Assembly: GCA_963931865.1 (NCBI GenBank)
Contig: OZ007508.1
Span: 6,965,716 to 7,029,715 of the forward strand
DNA length: 64,000 bases
From: Axinella damicornis
Lineage: Eukaryota > Porifera > Demospongiae > Axinellida > Axinellidae
Direction: 5' to 3'
Part shown: piece by piece, positions 15,001-22,150 of the stretch
Layout: each line of letters opens with the position of its first letter
How positions within the stretch are numbered: position 1 is the first letter of the stretch
Position numbers and translations under genes: made by a program
The notes under the pieces: model-generated
Database searches by the model: none
The model's input: only the letters and a program-made list of their open reading frames with translations
Told to the model about the DNA's origin: nothing

Positions 15001-16906
15001 CCGCTAGCTAAATACGTGTGGTAAGTTACCTGGTACATTGTACCTTAGCTCTTCTTGCTGTTCTGAGCCCCAGTTCGCCCACGTTCAAGTAAGTCCTTCT
15101 ACCACCTTTCTACCTTCGACGTCACACACGTAAGGAAACATACCAGGCCCTTCGCGTTCGTTCGTGCAACCGAGAGCAGCGCGCGAGCCTGGGAATGAGG
15201 CTATGCTATATATATGTGCCTGACAGTGCGGTGTTGTTTGTTATGGTCTACCTGGGGGAACAATCATTGGACCAGACTAACCCAAAATTTCAGCTAATCA
15301 TGCTTATTCATTCACTACAGTTGCTTGCATAGCGTCTTCCATGCTTTTCCTCAAGTTGTGATGGTTAGCAATGCTGCAAAGAAGTGAATCCACAGAAAAA
15401 ATTCTTGGATCAGCTGGTACGTAAGTACATGTACATGTACATGTAGCAGCACCTGAGTCTCCAGCCGATTTCAAACTCTCTCTCAGCTGTACCAAATAAG
15501 TTGGAGACCTCCATACAATGGCGCTACACTGTATATACATGTATACATGTACATGTATGTACAGCTACACTGTACATGTACATGTAGTGTGCTGATTCTC
15601 TGCCGTGGGCCTTGCAGTTTTGTGGTAAGAGCATCTGACTAGTATTCAGGTCTTGGGGTCGAATCCCAGCTGGCCCTGGAAATATTCTTGTAGATTCAAT
15701 TACTCCCTTGGCACTGCTAACTCAGAGCATGGATAATAGATCATGGGGAACAGGATTGGAAACGCGTATGCCGCCCTATTCCAAATGTATGGAGTGTCAG
15801 CACGGCCTTTGATTGAATGCTGTTTTTTTGTTGTACCTCTGGTGCTGCACAGGGACTGTTCTAGGGCTCACCTCTTGTACCATCGGATCGGCCTTAAACC
15901 AGTGTATGTCCGAAGCAGTAAGTTTTGCTCCTGAGTCGTAGATAAAAGCATGCTTGGCTGTCCAAAAAACAGACGTATCCCTGAAATTGTGATACCCATG
16001 TACTGCTGCACCTCTGGTGCCACACAGAAACCATTCTGAGACTTACCTTTCCTATCGTTCAATCAGTCTTGAACTGGTGTTGCCCTAAGCAGCAACTTTC
16101 ACTGCTGACAGTCCTGAGTAATGACTGCTAACGGCATACTAGACGCAAAACCCGCATTCAATCCCGTAAACGCACATTTCCAATCCAGTTCCAACTTCCC
16201 GGTACTCTATTATCCATGGTGAGAAAACACCAGAAGTGACTTACACATGGAAGGTGTACTCGGCCAGCTCAGACATCACCTGACTGCTGGGTCCCCACGG
16301 GTCATTCGACGTGGCCTCACGGACCTTAGCCTCTGCATCAGAGTAGTTGAGCACCACATTTTTGCTGTACGTGTGTGTGTGTGTGTGAATTAATGTGAAA
16401 CCTGATGAGTCCCTTCCTCCCACCAGCTACACATGTACATGTACATTGTACGCATAGGTAATCCTCTAGTAAGTGGCTTTTCAGTTCATCAGCAATGATC
16501 ACACCAGAGACCCAGAATCGCAGTGAGACTTCCTTGCCGAGTTACACATGTACCTACATGTAGAATTCTCCCAAATTTTTCGTAATTAAAAGTACCCAGT
16601 GATAGTACAGTACACGTGACGGTACTTGTACATGTATCTACAGACAAGTCATGTGCGTGTACAGTGAGTGTACCTGTATAGATGGTACAGTAGTCAGATA
16701 CATGTACACGGGCAGGAACTTTGGGGATCTACATGTACATCTTCTGTGTCACTCCGAGGGTCCATCCCAAGAGCTCTTTGGGATGTCTGATCCCCATGCA
16801 TGCATGCTCCTTCCCAGCTTCCATTACACAGTTACTGACTGTAGAAGCTGGCCGGAAACAGAAATAAATGTAGCAATTAGTCTTAACTAGAGCAAACCTC
16901 AAGGGG

Positions 16907-16940
<34 letters not shown>

Positions 16941-19123
16941 CAGTGCTTGAGCTTGCAAACTTGCATAACTAAACATGCTTTCAGCGCATACATGTAAGTT
17001 CAAGGCTTTCCTTACCTCCACAAGGGCTATAGAATACCTACACATACACTATGAAACCATGCTAAATTCTGATATGTGCTTTCACAAATACTGTGTAAGT
17101 GCCATTGCAGACATTCAACCCTTACAAGTCATCTGCAGGTTCTGCCTGCAGGAAGCTAGCGGACTAGACCTGAGCATGACACAACAAATGGACAAAGGGC
17201 TCTACCCCATAAACTGGACATGTTACATGTAGTTGTCTGGGACTTAGTTGCAGGATTTAACAATAATATCAGCTCCCCTCAGTACACTAGAGTACAGCAG
17301 ATGATTCCAATTAATGCATAACATTTGACCTACATATACATACACGTAGTAGCATCACTGGCTATGGTCATGTGACGTGCAGTACAAGGCTACTGCAACA
17401 GCACATGTAATGCTGTGTACGTACAAAAGGCCCATATGCTAGAAGGTGATCTAAGAACTATACCAGCCCAATTCACCAACAGCTACCACTGAGATAATAA
17501 TACTCACATACCCAAACCACCATATATGGGGTGCACTCCACACCCACACATCTCTCCCAAATAAGGAGCCTGGAGCTGGCATAGTGTAACAACTCTGGCC
17601 ACTTTGGCATTGTTAGGGAAAATGTTGCTAAACACACACATATACATGTACATATTCTCCTTTACTGAGATCAAACCATCATGCAAAAGGAAGAAGCTAT
17701 CACAGACAAAATACATGCAGGTACCAGCCACTTCAACAGGAAGTTATGTTTGTCTTGCTGTAGCTTAAGTCCACAAGAGGGATAATCATACACCTACGTT
17801 TACAAGTCACGTGAAAAAATCTGCATTAAGTCACACGAGAAATTCGTATTATGTACTGCAACTCATGTGTCAACGGGCGGCAAATCTGTGGTAGTTTTGT
17901 GGCAGAGCTGGTATGGACTACTTTTGCACTCCTGAATTACATCTCCGTACTTCTGGAAGTCGAAGTTGAACTCGTCCATACATATACACTCGGGCATCCC
18001 ATCTGGAATGGACCGTACAGCTGCTGTACCGCTGCCAGTTCTCGGTGTGGCCCCGCCTTAGGCCTCGTACGCAGGCCTTCTCGCCCCAGCATTTGTGGCT
18101 TGCCATACTAATGCGAAGGCTTGGAAACCAGAAATAAAATATTGTTGCCAAGCAAGCTATGATAATGCGCATTCGCAAGGTTCACTGGTAGAGGAGCGTG
18201 CACTGAAATTCCAGGTTTGCATGATATTATCATAGTACAAAGTTATACCAGAAACATTACACTTGTTTGTCACCTTCGGCATTGTTACTTGCGCTTCGCA
18301 CTCGTAACAATACTGCGCAACAAACTCGTGATATTCCAGTATGGCTTTGCATTATGGCGATACCTATATACAATCGCCGCGATTACATGTTATGTAGTCT
18401 GAATTCCTGAAGATGTCTACATTCAGCAACAGATATGAAATGTATTGGTGTAATAATTATACACTGTACAGCCCTTAACTATTGCATGAAGCCCCACCCA
18501 CAGGAAGTTACTGCCACTGGCAGCCACAGAAACACAACATTTCCATCAAGGACTGACTGCACACCCACCCACAGGCGTGTTCATGCAAGATTCAAAGTTC
18601 AATCAGGTGCTTCAGGTTGTCACTGTGAAGCTCCAGAGCTTTTGGTAATAAGCCTCGAGACACACGACAGAATGAAACCCACGTACGCGATACAGTATTT
18701 TATACAGGCCCTAACCACACCCTAACCCATATTACATGTACACGTACACGATGTATATGAAGGATCTGTTAGGCCGCTAATGAACAGAGAACATCAAGAC
18801 AGTATGGAACTCTACTACAATGAATTCACAAAGGGCTTGGAGGTGGGAGATCAACATGCATACATGTATGTACTTGTCATGTTGCATGTTACCGACAAGG
18901 ACTACGGAACCAGGATGACGTCCAAGGATTTGTGTGTATGAGAATGCCCTGAGGCTATCTGATTTTAGGCGTTCAGGCGCAGGTCCTACTCTTACCACTT
19001 AATTGTAGAAATGATGGACACAAAGGGTAATGTAATCTAGAGTTCATAGCTAGTACAAAGCTACCTGACAACCGGTGACGAGCAACAGGAAACTTACAAT
19101 TCCCTCTTGAACTTCGACGCCAT
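64..19123 (-). CDS. EPN: Epsin (ENTH-UIM-DPW endocytic adaptor), 3' end outside window
   Basis: Epsins bind PI(4,5)P2 through an ENTH domain and link ubiquitinated cargo to clathrin and AP-2. Phase-matched exons on the minus strand are 19123-19098, 16364-16245, 14330-14252, 13590-13452, 7398-7319, 6859-6780, 6257-6210, 4500-4366, 2204-2074 and 204-64. The start codon at 19123 opens a short basic peptide (MASKFKREF) that joins in phase to [22 protein letters not shown] hallmarks follow: [34 protein letters not shown] and [14 protein letters not shown]. Two ubiquitin-interacting motifs come next ([35 protein letters not shown]), then a DLLLDL stretch and two AP-2-binding DPW motifs (DPWAVP, DPWSLF). 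NPF motifs expected at the C-terminus would lie left of base 64. The intron 13451-7399 is over 6 kb and is full of transposons. Orthology is secure from motif order. The exact short first exon is inferred from phase and similarity to other ENTH N-termini. Confidence 0.9.
205..748 (+). repeat. Homopurine GGGAGGA minisatellite
   Basis: About 540 bases are almost pure purine, built from degenerate repeats of AGGGAGGAGGAGGGGGAGAAAGG. The tract lies in an epsin intron between 2074 and 204. Long open frames across it encode only E/G/R/K strings and are composition artefacts. Such a strand-asymmetric tract could form triplex or G-quadruplex DNA (inference). Confidence 0.9.
930..1200 (+). repeat. Two-copy tandem duplication, 138-bp period
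   Basis: CCATCATCGATCCTCTGGGA occurs at 960 and again at 1098. The flanking sequence (TGAACAGACATGCCAAGAGA and onward) also repeats with the same spacing. It is intronic in epsin and no coding role was recognised. The rest of 1200-2073 shows nothing beyond short TACATGTA palindromes. Confidence 0.8.
2640..3825. mobile_element. Inverted-repeat element, about 1.2 kb, non-autonomous
   Basis: The left arm near 2650-2700 (GCGCATAATGAGGTAGCGAG and onward) recurs inverted at about 3760-3812 (CTCGCTACCTCATTATGCGC). A second internal inverted pair is present: 2713-2757 (AAAACTTTCCCACGGTAGTC) against about 3103-3146. No transposase frame was recognised inside. It sits in an epsin intron. The exact ends and a target duplication could not be fixed by eye. 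Confidence 0.7.
3520..3665 (+). repeat. Copy of a dispersed GGGTGCA-hairpin repeat family
   Basis: This stretch runs CACCCTTTGGGTGAAC, then CTCACACAGAACCTCCAAGG, then GAAAGTCTCATA and ends near AAAGGGTTAA. It is related to copies at 23380-23570 on the same strand and 50041-50240 on the opposite strand, with a fragment near 22965. This copy is the most diverged. Confidence 0.6.
4760..5900 (+). pseudogene. BEL/Pao-type retrotransposon gag-protease fragment, broken
   Basis: Plus-strand frames read a gag-like helical segment ([20 protein letters not shown], then [17 protein letters not shown]). After an inserted MITE they continue with zinc knuckles: a degenerate CC-YC-HTSDDC, then [14 protein letters not shown] (C-x2-C-x4-H-x4-C), then [13 protein letters not shown]. 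Further on, ILDTGSQ near 5845-5870 matches the aspartic-protease motif of the DUF1758 region of BEL/Pao elements. Frameshifts and stops separate the pieces, and no reverse transcriptase or LTR was seen. It is an old truncated fragment in an epsin intron, on the strand opposite to the gene. Confidence 0.75.
4971..5348. mobile_element. 378-bp MITE with perfect 9-bp target duplication (MULE-like)
   Basis: The element starts TAGTCTCGGAACCAGACC and ends GGTCTGGTTCCGAGACTA. The arms continue through GGGGGAGGAGGAAAGGGTCTGG and its complement. It is flanked on both sides by CTAGCCACC (4962-4970 and 5349-5357). A 9-bp duplication is usual for Mutator-like transposons, so that superfamily is the likely mobiliser. 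It interrupts the BEL/Pao gag fragment and is therefore younger than it. Confidence 0.88.
5936..6190 (+). repeat. Homopurine GGGAGGAGA tract
   Basis: Degenerate GGAGGGGGAGTAGGGGGAGG repeats lie directly beside an epsin exon (6257-6210), on its 3' side in the gene's direction. Open frames here are compositional. Confidence 0.85.
6265..6616 (+). repeat. 31-bp GGTGGAGGTGGTGAGGATG minisatellite
   Basis: Roughly ten tandem units of GGTGGAGGTGGTGAGGATGGGGGTAATGAAG or close variants lie between epsin exons 6859-6780 and 6257-6210. Because 31 is not a multiple of three, and frames give only Pro/His/Ser-rich peptides, a coding role is unlikely. Confidence 0.85.
7207..7314. mobile_element. 108-bp MITE of the CCTCGTTCCCAGG-end family
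   Basis: The left end CTAGCCTCATTCCCAGGTC pairs with the right end GGCCTGCGAACAAGGCTAT. Internal arms (CGCCCAGATTT and AAATCTGGGC) also pair. It lies only a few bases from the donor of the epsin exon 7398-7319. Confidence 0.75.
7717..11495 (+). pseudogene. Degenerate Helitron (Rep/helicase), non-functional
   Basis: An Arg/Glu-rich N-terminal repeat region ([14 protein letters not shown]) spans about 7717-8205. A Helitron N-terminal segment at 8926-9430 ends [18 protein letters not shown]. The HUH nuclease segment at 9640-10300 contains the paired His motif ([11 protein letters not shown]). The PIF1-like helicase part at 10520-11450 contains INEMSMVG and [11 protein letters not shown], then motifs through [17 protein letters not shown]. 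Defects are clear: a frameshift plus stop near 9425-9450 just after KAES (the other frame reads NPAIAD then a stop), a stop near 10369, and loss of the Walker A region between about 10450 and 10520. It lies in the largest epsin intron on the opposite strand. Terminal TC and CTRR ends were not located. Confidence 0.85.
10676..11036 (+). repeat. Six tandem 60-bp units inside the Helitron helicase frame
   Basis: A 60-bp unit encoding [19 protein letters not shown] is repeated six times in frame with only a few base differences. Other Helitron helicases are expected to have one such segment right after the GDFGQLPP motif. The unit is a multiple of three, so the frame stays open. The copies are nearly identical, so the expansion is recent relative to the decay of the element. 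Confidence 0.93.
11455..11533. repeat. Short hairpin interrupting the Helitron 3' part
   Basis: TCTAGCTGCTAGACCCTCCTCTCCC is mirrored by GGGAGAGGAGGGTCTAGCAGA across a short spacer. The helicase frame loses homology at this point, so this small inverted repeat or the adjoining element truncates it. Confidence 0.65.
11550..13244 (+). mobile_element. 1.7-kb TIR element carrying RecQ-like helicase fragments
   Basis: The terminal arms are about 80 bp and inverted: TAGTCTCGGTCCCAGACCC at 11550 and GGGTCTGGGGCCGAGACTA ending at 13244, both continuing through CCCCAGCACGGATCGCATCTA. The outer nine bases resemble the 4971-5348 MITE ends. The flanking 9-mers (GGTTCAGTT, GGTTTCTTG) match at only six positions. 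The interior has a RecQ-type N-terminal segment ([15 protein letters not shown] near 11860) and a motif-II segment ([11 protein letters not shown] near 12205-12240). These are frame-broken relative to each other, and no transposase was recognised. It could be a transposon that captured host gene pieces, or a decayed autonomous element encoding such a helicase. Confidence 0.7.
12410..13041. mobile_element. 632-bp foldback element nested in the TIR element
   Basis: Two arms of about 270-290 bp are near-perfect inverted copies. The left one begins GGGTAACTGTGAAAGCCGG and the right one ends CCGGCTTTCACAGTTACCC. Flanking 9-mers CACGTAGCT and CATGTAGCT differ at one base, consistent with a 9-bp target duplication. 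Similar open frames on both strands (WTGLTQKSV) arise simply because the arms are mirror copies. Confidence 0.85.
13340..13370 (+). repeat. Poly-G run within purine-rich tract
   Basis: A run of more than 20 G lies between GGAGGAGG repeats and AGAGAGGGGG, in the epsin intron just downstream of exon 13590-13452. Confidence 0.85.
13452..16364 (-). CDS. EPN: Epsin ENTH-domain exons 2-4
   Basis: These three exons of the epsin gene carry most of the ENTH fold. Exon 16364-16245 starts after a CACGTACAG acceptor and ends at a GTAAGT donor. Exon 14330-14252 follows a polypyrimidine acceptor. Exon 13590-13452 ends at GTGAGC and reads [16 protein letters not shown] and onward to KDGKDQG. The splice phases (2, 0, 1) join without gaps. 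The order of residues is the same as in animal epsins, so the domain appears intact. The next exon (7398-7319, [20 protein letters not shown]) completes the last ENTH helix after the giant intron. Confidence 0.92.
13607..13690 (+). repeat. (GGGA)n microsatellite
   Basis: About 20 tetranucleotide units start within 20 bases of the acceptor of epsin exon 13590-13452. Imperfect GGGA/AGAGAGGG repeats continue to about 13850. Read on the minus strand this is a long TCCC pyrimidine tract ahead of the acceptor. Confidence 0.93.
14384..14722. mobile_element. MITE with CCTCGTTCCCAGG-type ends, about 340 bp
   Basis: The left end CTAGCCTCATTCCCAGGTGCTCGG pairs with the right end CCGAGCGCCTGGGAACGAGGCTA. 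Inner arms also pair (GGGGAGAAGAGCG and CGCTCTTCTCCC). Intronic in epsin. Confidence 0.8.
14808..15203. mobile_element. MITE with CCTCGTTCCCAGG-type ends, about 395 bp
   Basis: It runs from TAGCCTCGTTCCCAGGCCCC to GAGCCTGGGAATGAGGCTAT. An internal GGAAAGCTGGGAGAGCCTGGTAAG / CATACCAGGCCC pairing suggests a nested or composite structure. Confidence 0.75.
15607..15677 (+). repeat. tRNA-Thr-like head of a SINE
   Basis: The segment folds as a tRNA: GGGCC/GGCCC acceptor ends, a D-arm-like GTGGTAAGAGC (A box), a CTGA-CTAGTAT-TCAG anticodon arm with anticodon AGT (Thr), and a T arm with GGGGTCGAATCCC (B box). The acceptor stem is imperfect and SINE-like unrelated sequence follows, so a tRNA-derived SINE head is more likely than a working tRNA gene. 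Confidence 0.65.
15727..16218. mobile_element. Foldback element with internal 168-bp duplication
   Basis: The left arm CATGGATAATAGA with AACAGGATTGGAAACGCG is mirrored on the right by CGCACATTTCCAATCCAGTTCC with CTCTATTATCCATG. Inside, GTACCTCTGGTGCTGCACAG (near 15834) recurs as CACCTCTGGTGCCACACAG about 168 bases on, followed by related sequence in both cases. It adjoins the tRNA-like SINE head and may be one composite unit. Confidence 0.6.
16908..16938 (+). repeat. Poly-C run (31 nt)
   Basis: An uninterrupted run of 31 cytosines lies in epsin intron 1. It reads as poly-G in the epsin pre-mRNA. Confidence 0.95.
16940..19097. other. Epsin intron 1 remainder, nothing recognised
   Basis: No exon, RNA gene or clear repeat was recognised here apart from scattered TACATGTA palindromes. 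Short open frames lack any domain signature. The epsin 5' exon begins at 19123, and any promoter should lie just to the right of it. Confidence 0.5.
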
Positions 19124-19619
19124 GACTTCGCCCCCTCTGCCGCCGTGTTCGTGTTCTCCTTGTACGCCGCGTAAATAAAAAGCGTCAAGGGTTGTGCAGG
19201 TGCAAATGTCCAGACTAGAAAGTCAACCCACAGGAAATTCCTTCGTCATGTGATTAGACACGTGATGGGTGGGTGGAGCTAATCCTATTAGTTCAGTGGG
19301 TGGGGCTGATCATGCTGCACTTCGAGGGTCCGCCTCGCGAGACTAGTGGTCTCCTGTGGCCAACTGCACACTCAGGTCAGAAAGCAAAAGGGTGGATGTG
19401 GTTACTGCGTTTTGCGGGGATCTTGCAATAAATGGAATGAAATCGCAAGCCATGTCAGATCACTGGGTTTGGTTGTTTGAAGATTTTGAACTTCGCATAG
19501 GTTTATTACACAGTCATTGTTTTACCCAGAGCTTGATGAGTTGGAGCTGAGTCTGGGTTAGTACACTAATCTGGGTCAGGGCACGAGACTAGTACTTTGA
19601 CTAATGAATTCGATGTGTA

Positions 19620-19712
19620 TATATTGGTCCGGCATACTTTTCGCGCATCTAGAACCGGCCCTGGCCCTAAATATACCCTAACCCATTGCCCTACTTCCTG
19701 CCGGACCAATAT
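19620..19712. mobile_element. Short palindromic MITE (TATTGGTCCGGCA ends)
   Basis: TATATTGGTCCGGCATACTT is mirrored by TTCCTGCCGGACCAATATCC. The loop carries GGCCCTGGCCCTAAATATACCC. Related single-arm copies occur near 22493-22545, 22605-22710 and 40998-41040. Confidence 0.75.
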
Positions 19713-20918
19713 CCACTTCGAATTAATTCAAGGGTGGCAACTATATGAGGGCAGAATTTGATCGATGAAATAATATACTACTGTCAAATTGTACTATCAA
19801 GAATCAAACGAGAAAGTTCCTCAGTCATTACTTCCGAGTGCAGCTGACTATGGATCATGTTTCATTTGAAGCAGCTGTGTTTCGGTCGTGATATTATATA
19901 TGGAACACTCCCTCAATGAAGGCAAAACCAACTAAGCACTTATTACCACTCTACTCCGACCAATGCATGGCTCCCATGGCCACTAGCTATATACAGATCT
20001 GTCATTTTTTCTGATCCTTGAGGTTAACTCATGAGGCTCTTCTTCATGAACACATTTCCAATGACATGCAAGAGGAGGAGTTGAATCATGCATGAAAAGT
20101 TTGGAGATATTCAGAACAGTTCTGGAGGTCTGCATGCTGTATACACTGCCAGATCAGAAGGCACAGCATGCACTGCCGCAATCATGCATACAACGTGTAT
20201 ACATTCTTATTGCACACACACACCCAAACTTGATGGAAATTGACAATCAAATAGTGCAATTAATTGTCCAGTAAAACAATTATAGCTATTCTGAGTCCTA
20301 TGATTTATTATAATTCAACTGACATTCATTTTCGTCACTGCATGTGACGTGGCCTTTCCCAGCGTTAGTACTGCAAGCGACAAACGCTGGGAAGAAGGCC
20401 TGGGAACGAGGCTATATATACAGTGTTCACTCCTGTAAGTCCTGGTCTAACAAACTAGCCCTTCACTTACTCCAACCTTGACTTGATTGATAGGTCCTCC
20501 GGCTCCGTGTCATTCTCTATATATCATGTGTAGTTATAAGCACATAAGCAGCTGTATGTTGAATGTTCGTACCTGTACAGCTGTGCGAAGCATACAGTGC
20601 TCACATATTTCCATTGTGGGAAAATGTTTCGAATGAGTCCATTAGTACACACACAGTGTGTGTTGCACATACTATTCAGATATCATGCATGTTAATGCTT
20701 GATGCCACAGGCCCTGATTTCATCATTTGTCTCTAGTTGGAACTCTTTTTTGTCTCTTCCGAGCAGTTGTACTGGTGCATTTGCATTACTTTCTTGATTG
20801 AAAACAGTACGTGGTGTACATTGATTCAGTAGCTGATAGTAGCAAGTTATGTCTATAGCATGGGAGTAAAGTGTGTACCATCTGCATACTACGTGGAAGG
20901 AAGAATGTTAGGTTGCAG

Positions 20919-21026
20919 TAGCCTTGCTCCCAGTCCCTCGCCCAGCTTTTCATCGCTTGCAGTACTTCATCGTTTGCAGTACTGCAAGCGATGAAAAGCT
21001 GGGCGAGGGACTGGAAACGAGGCTAA
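20919..21026. mobile_element. 108-bp near-perfect palindromic MITE
   Basis: The ends TAGCCTTGCTCCCAGTCCCTCGCCC and GGGCGAGGGACTGGAAACGAGGCTA pair, with inner arms AGCTTTTCATCGCTTGCAGTA and complement. A relative lies at 20352-20415. Intergenic between epsin and the 22151 gene. Confidence 0.85.
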
Positions 21027-21424
21027 TGTTGCAGCATGATTTGTATATGTGGGAGGAAATCATTCCCTTTTGTCCAAAGCATGCAGAAGCCATTATGAAA
21101 AGTCCCAAAAGAATTGTATGTGTATTGTCAGGCCTCCATGGACGCAGGATGCTATGATCCCTTATAGTCATGAGTTTGTAAGGTTTCACTATCACTAGAA
21201 ATGTTTGGGGGGATGCATACCCTGTGCCTATTGACTACAATGGTTAACTTAGCTTTGCGAACAGCAACGGTATGATGAAACGTGAGATCTCAAAAGGGTT
21301 GGAGCTAGTACGAAATCGATAACAGGAAGTAGCGGCAAAAAGAACCACCTCAACTTGTATCAGGTACAGAAACGTCCCAGTACGATTATGTTCATTGTTT
21401 TGCATTAAGTAAGGTATACGTAGG

Positions 21425-21645
21425 GCGGGGTAATTCGGGCCACGGGGTAATTCGGGCTACTTCAACGTTGCAACAGGAAAGAAGCATCCATTGGATTCTT
21501 GCTTCTAGTGAGTTGTAGGCAGGTTGAGTCCCTGGATATACATGGCCAGAAGTTTGCCTAAAGTCTGTCCGTTTTTAGTTACCGTTGACCTGAAGTTGAA
21601 GTGGCCCGAATTACCCCGTGGCCCGAATTACCCCGCCCTACCTTA
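21425..21645. mobile_element. MITE with TAGGGCGGGGTAATTCGGGC ends
   Basis: The 5' end has a duplicated GGGGTAATTCGGGC motif, mirrored at the 3' end as GCCCGAATTACCCC twice, ending CCGCCCTA. The interior is about 150 bp and has no coding sequence. Ends resemble widespread marine-invertebrate MITEs (from memory, not checked). Confidence 0.85.
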
Positions 21646-22063
21646 TGACATCTGCTAACCTGTTTGAAGCTGCCGACAGAAAACAGATATGAAGGCATTG
21701 TTTTTCCCCTGCTTTGCATTTTTCTGTGGTCATAAATCAGAGGAAGTTGTGGAAGTGGGAGTGTAGTATATTTGGAAGACGTTTATGGTGGCAAAATGGA
21801 AGAATGCCTCCTCCATGCAAATTAGTAGGATTGGGTTAATGCACTCCAAATTCATTAATAATTTATCAGCACCATTGGTCTTCATGAAGTAGGACTTGAC
21901 AATTTCCGACTTTTCTCCATATGGAGGTTAATTAACTTGGTACGATTCCGGAAGTGGTCCGTCAATTAGTCCTGTGACAGTCCCACGCAGCCTGTCTCGC
22001 GTCTAGTCTGCGGTACACGTACACGCCGATGACGGAAATGACGTTCACAGATATACTAGATCG

Positions 22064-22077
22064 GGTATATATAAGGT
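22064..22077 (+). promoter_or_regulatory. TATA-box candidate upstream of the 22151 gene
   Basis: GGTATATATAAGG lies about 80 bases ahead of the start codon at 22151. With initiation about 30 bases downstream it would give a short 5' UTR. Position and sequence fit a TATA promoter. There is no transcript evidence. Confidence 0.5.
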
Positions 22078-22150
22078 CCGAGGCTCAAGGTTCATTGCGA
22101 ATTCAAGTAAACAGTAGTAGCTAGCAGTTTATCGCTCCTGAAATTCTAAG

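Noticed and set aside
15607..15677. Functional tRNA-Thr gene
   Set aside because: Acceptor pairing is imperfect and it is followed by repeat sequence, so a SINE head is more likely.
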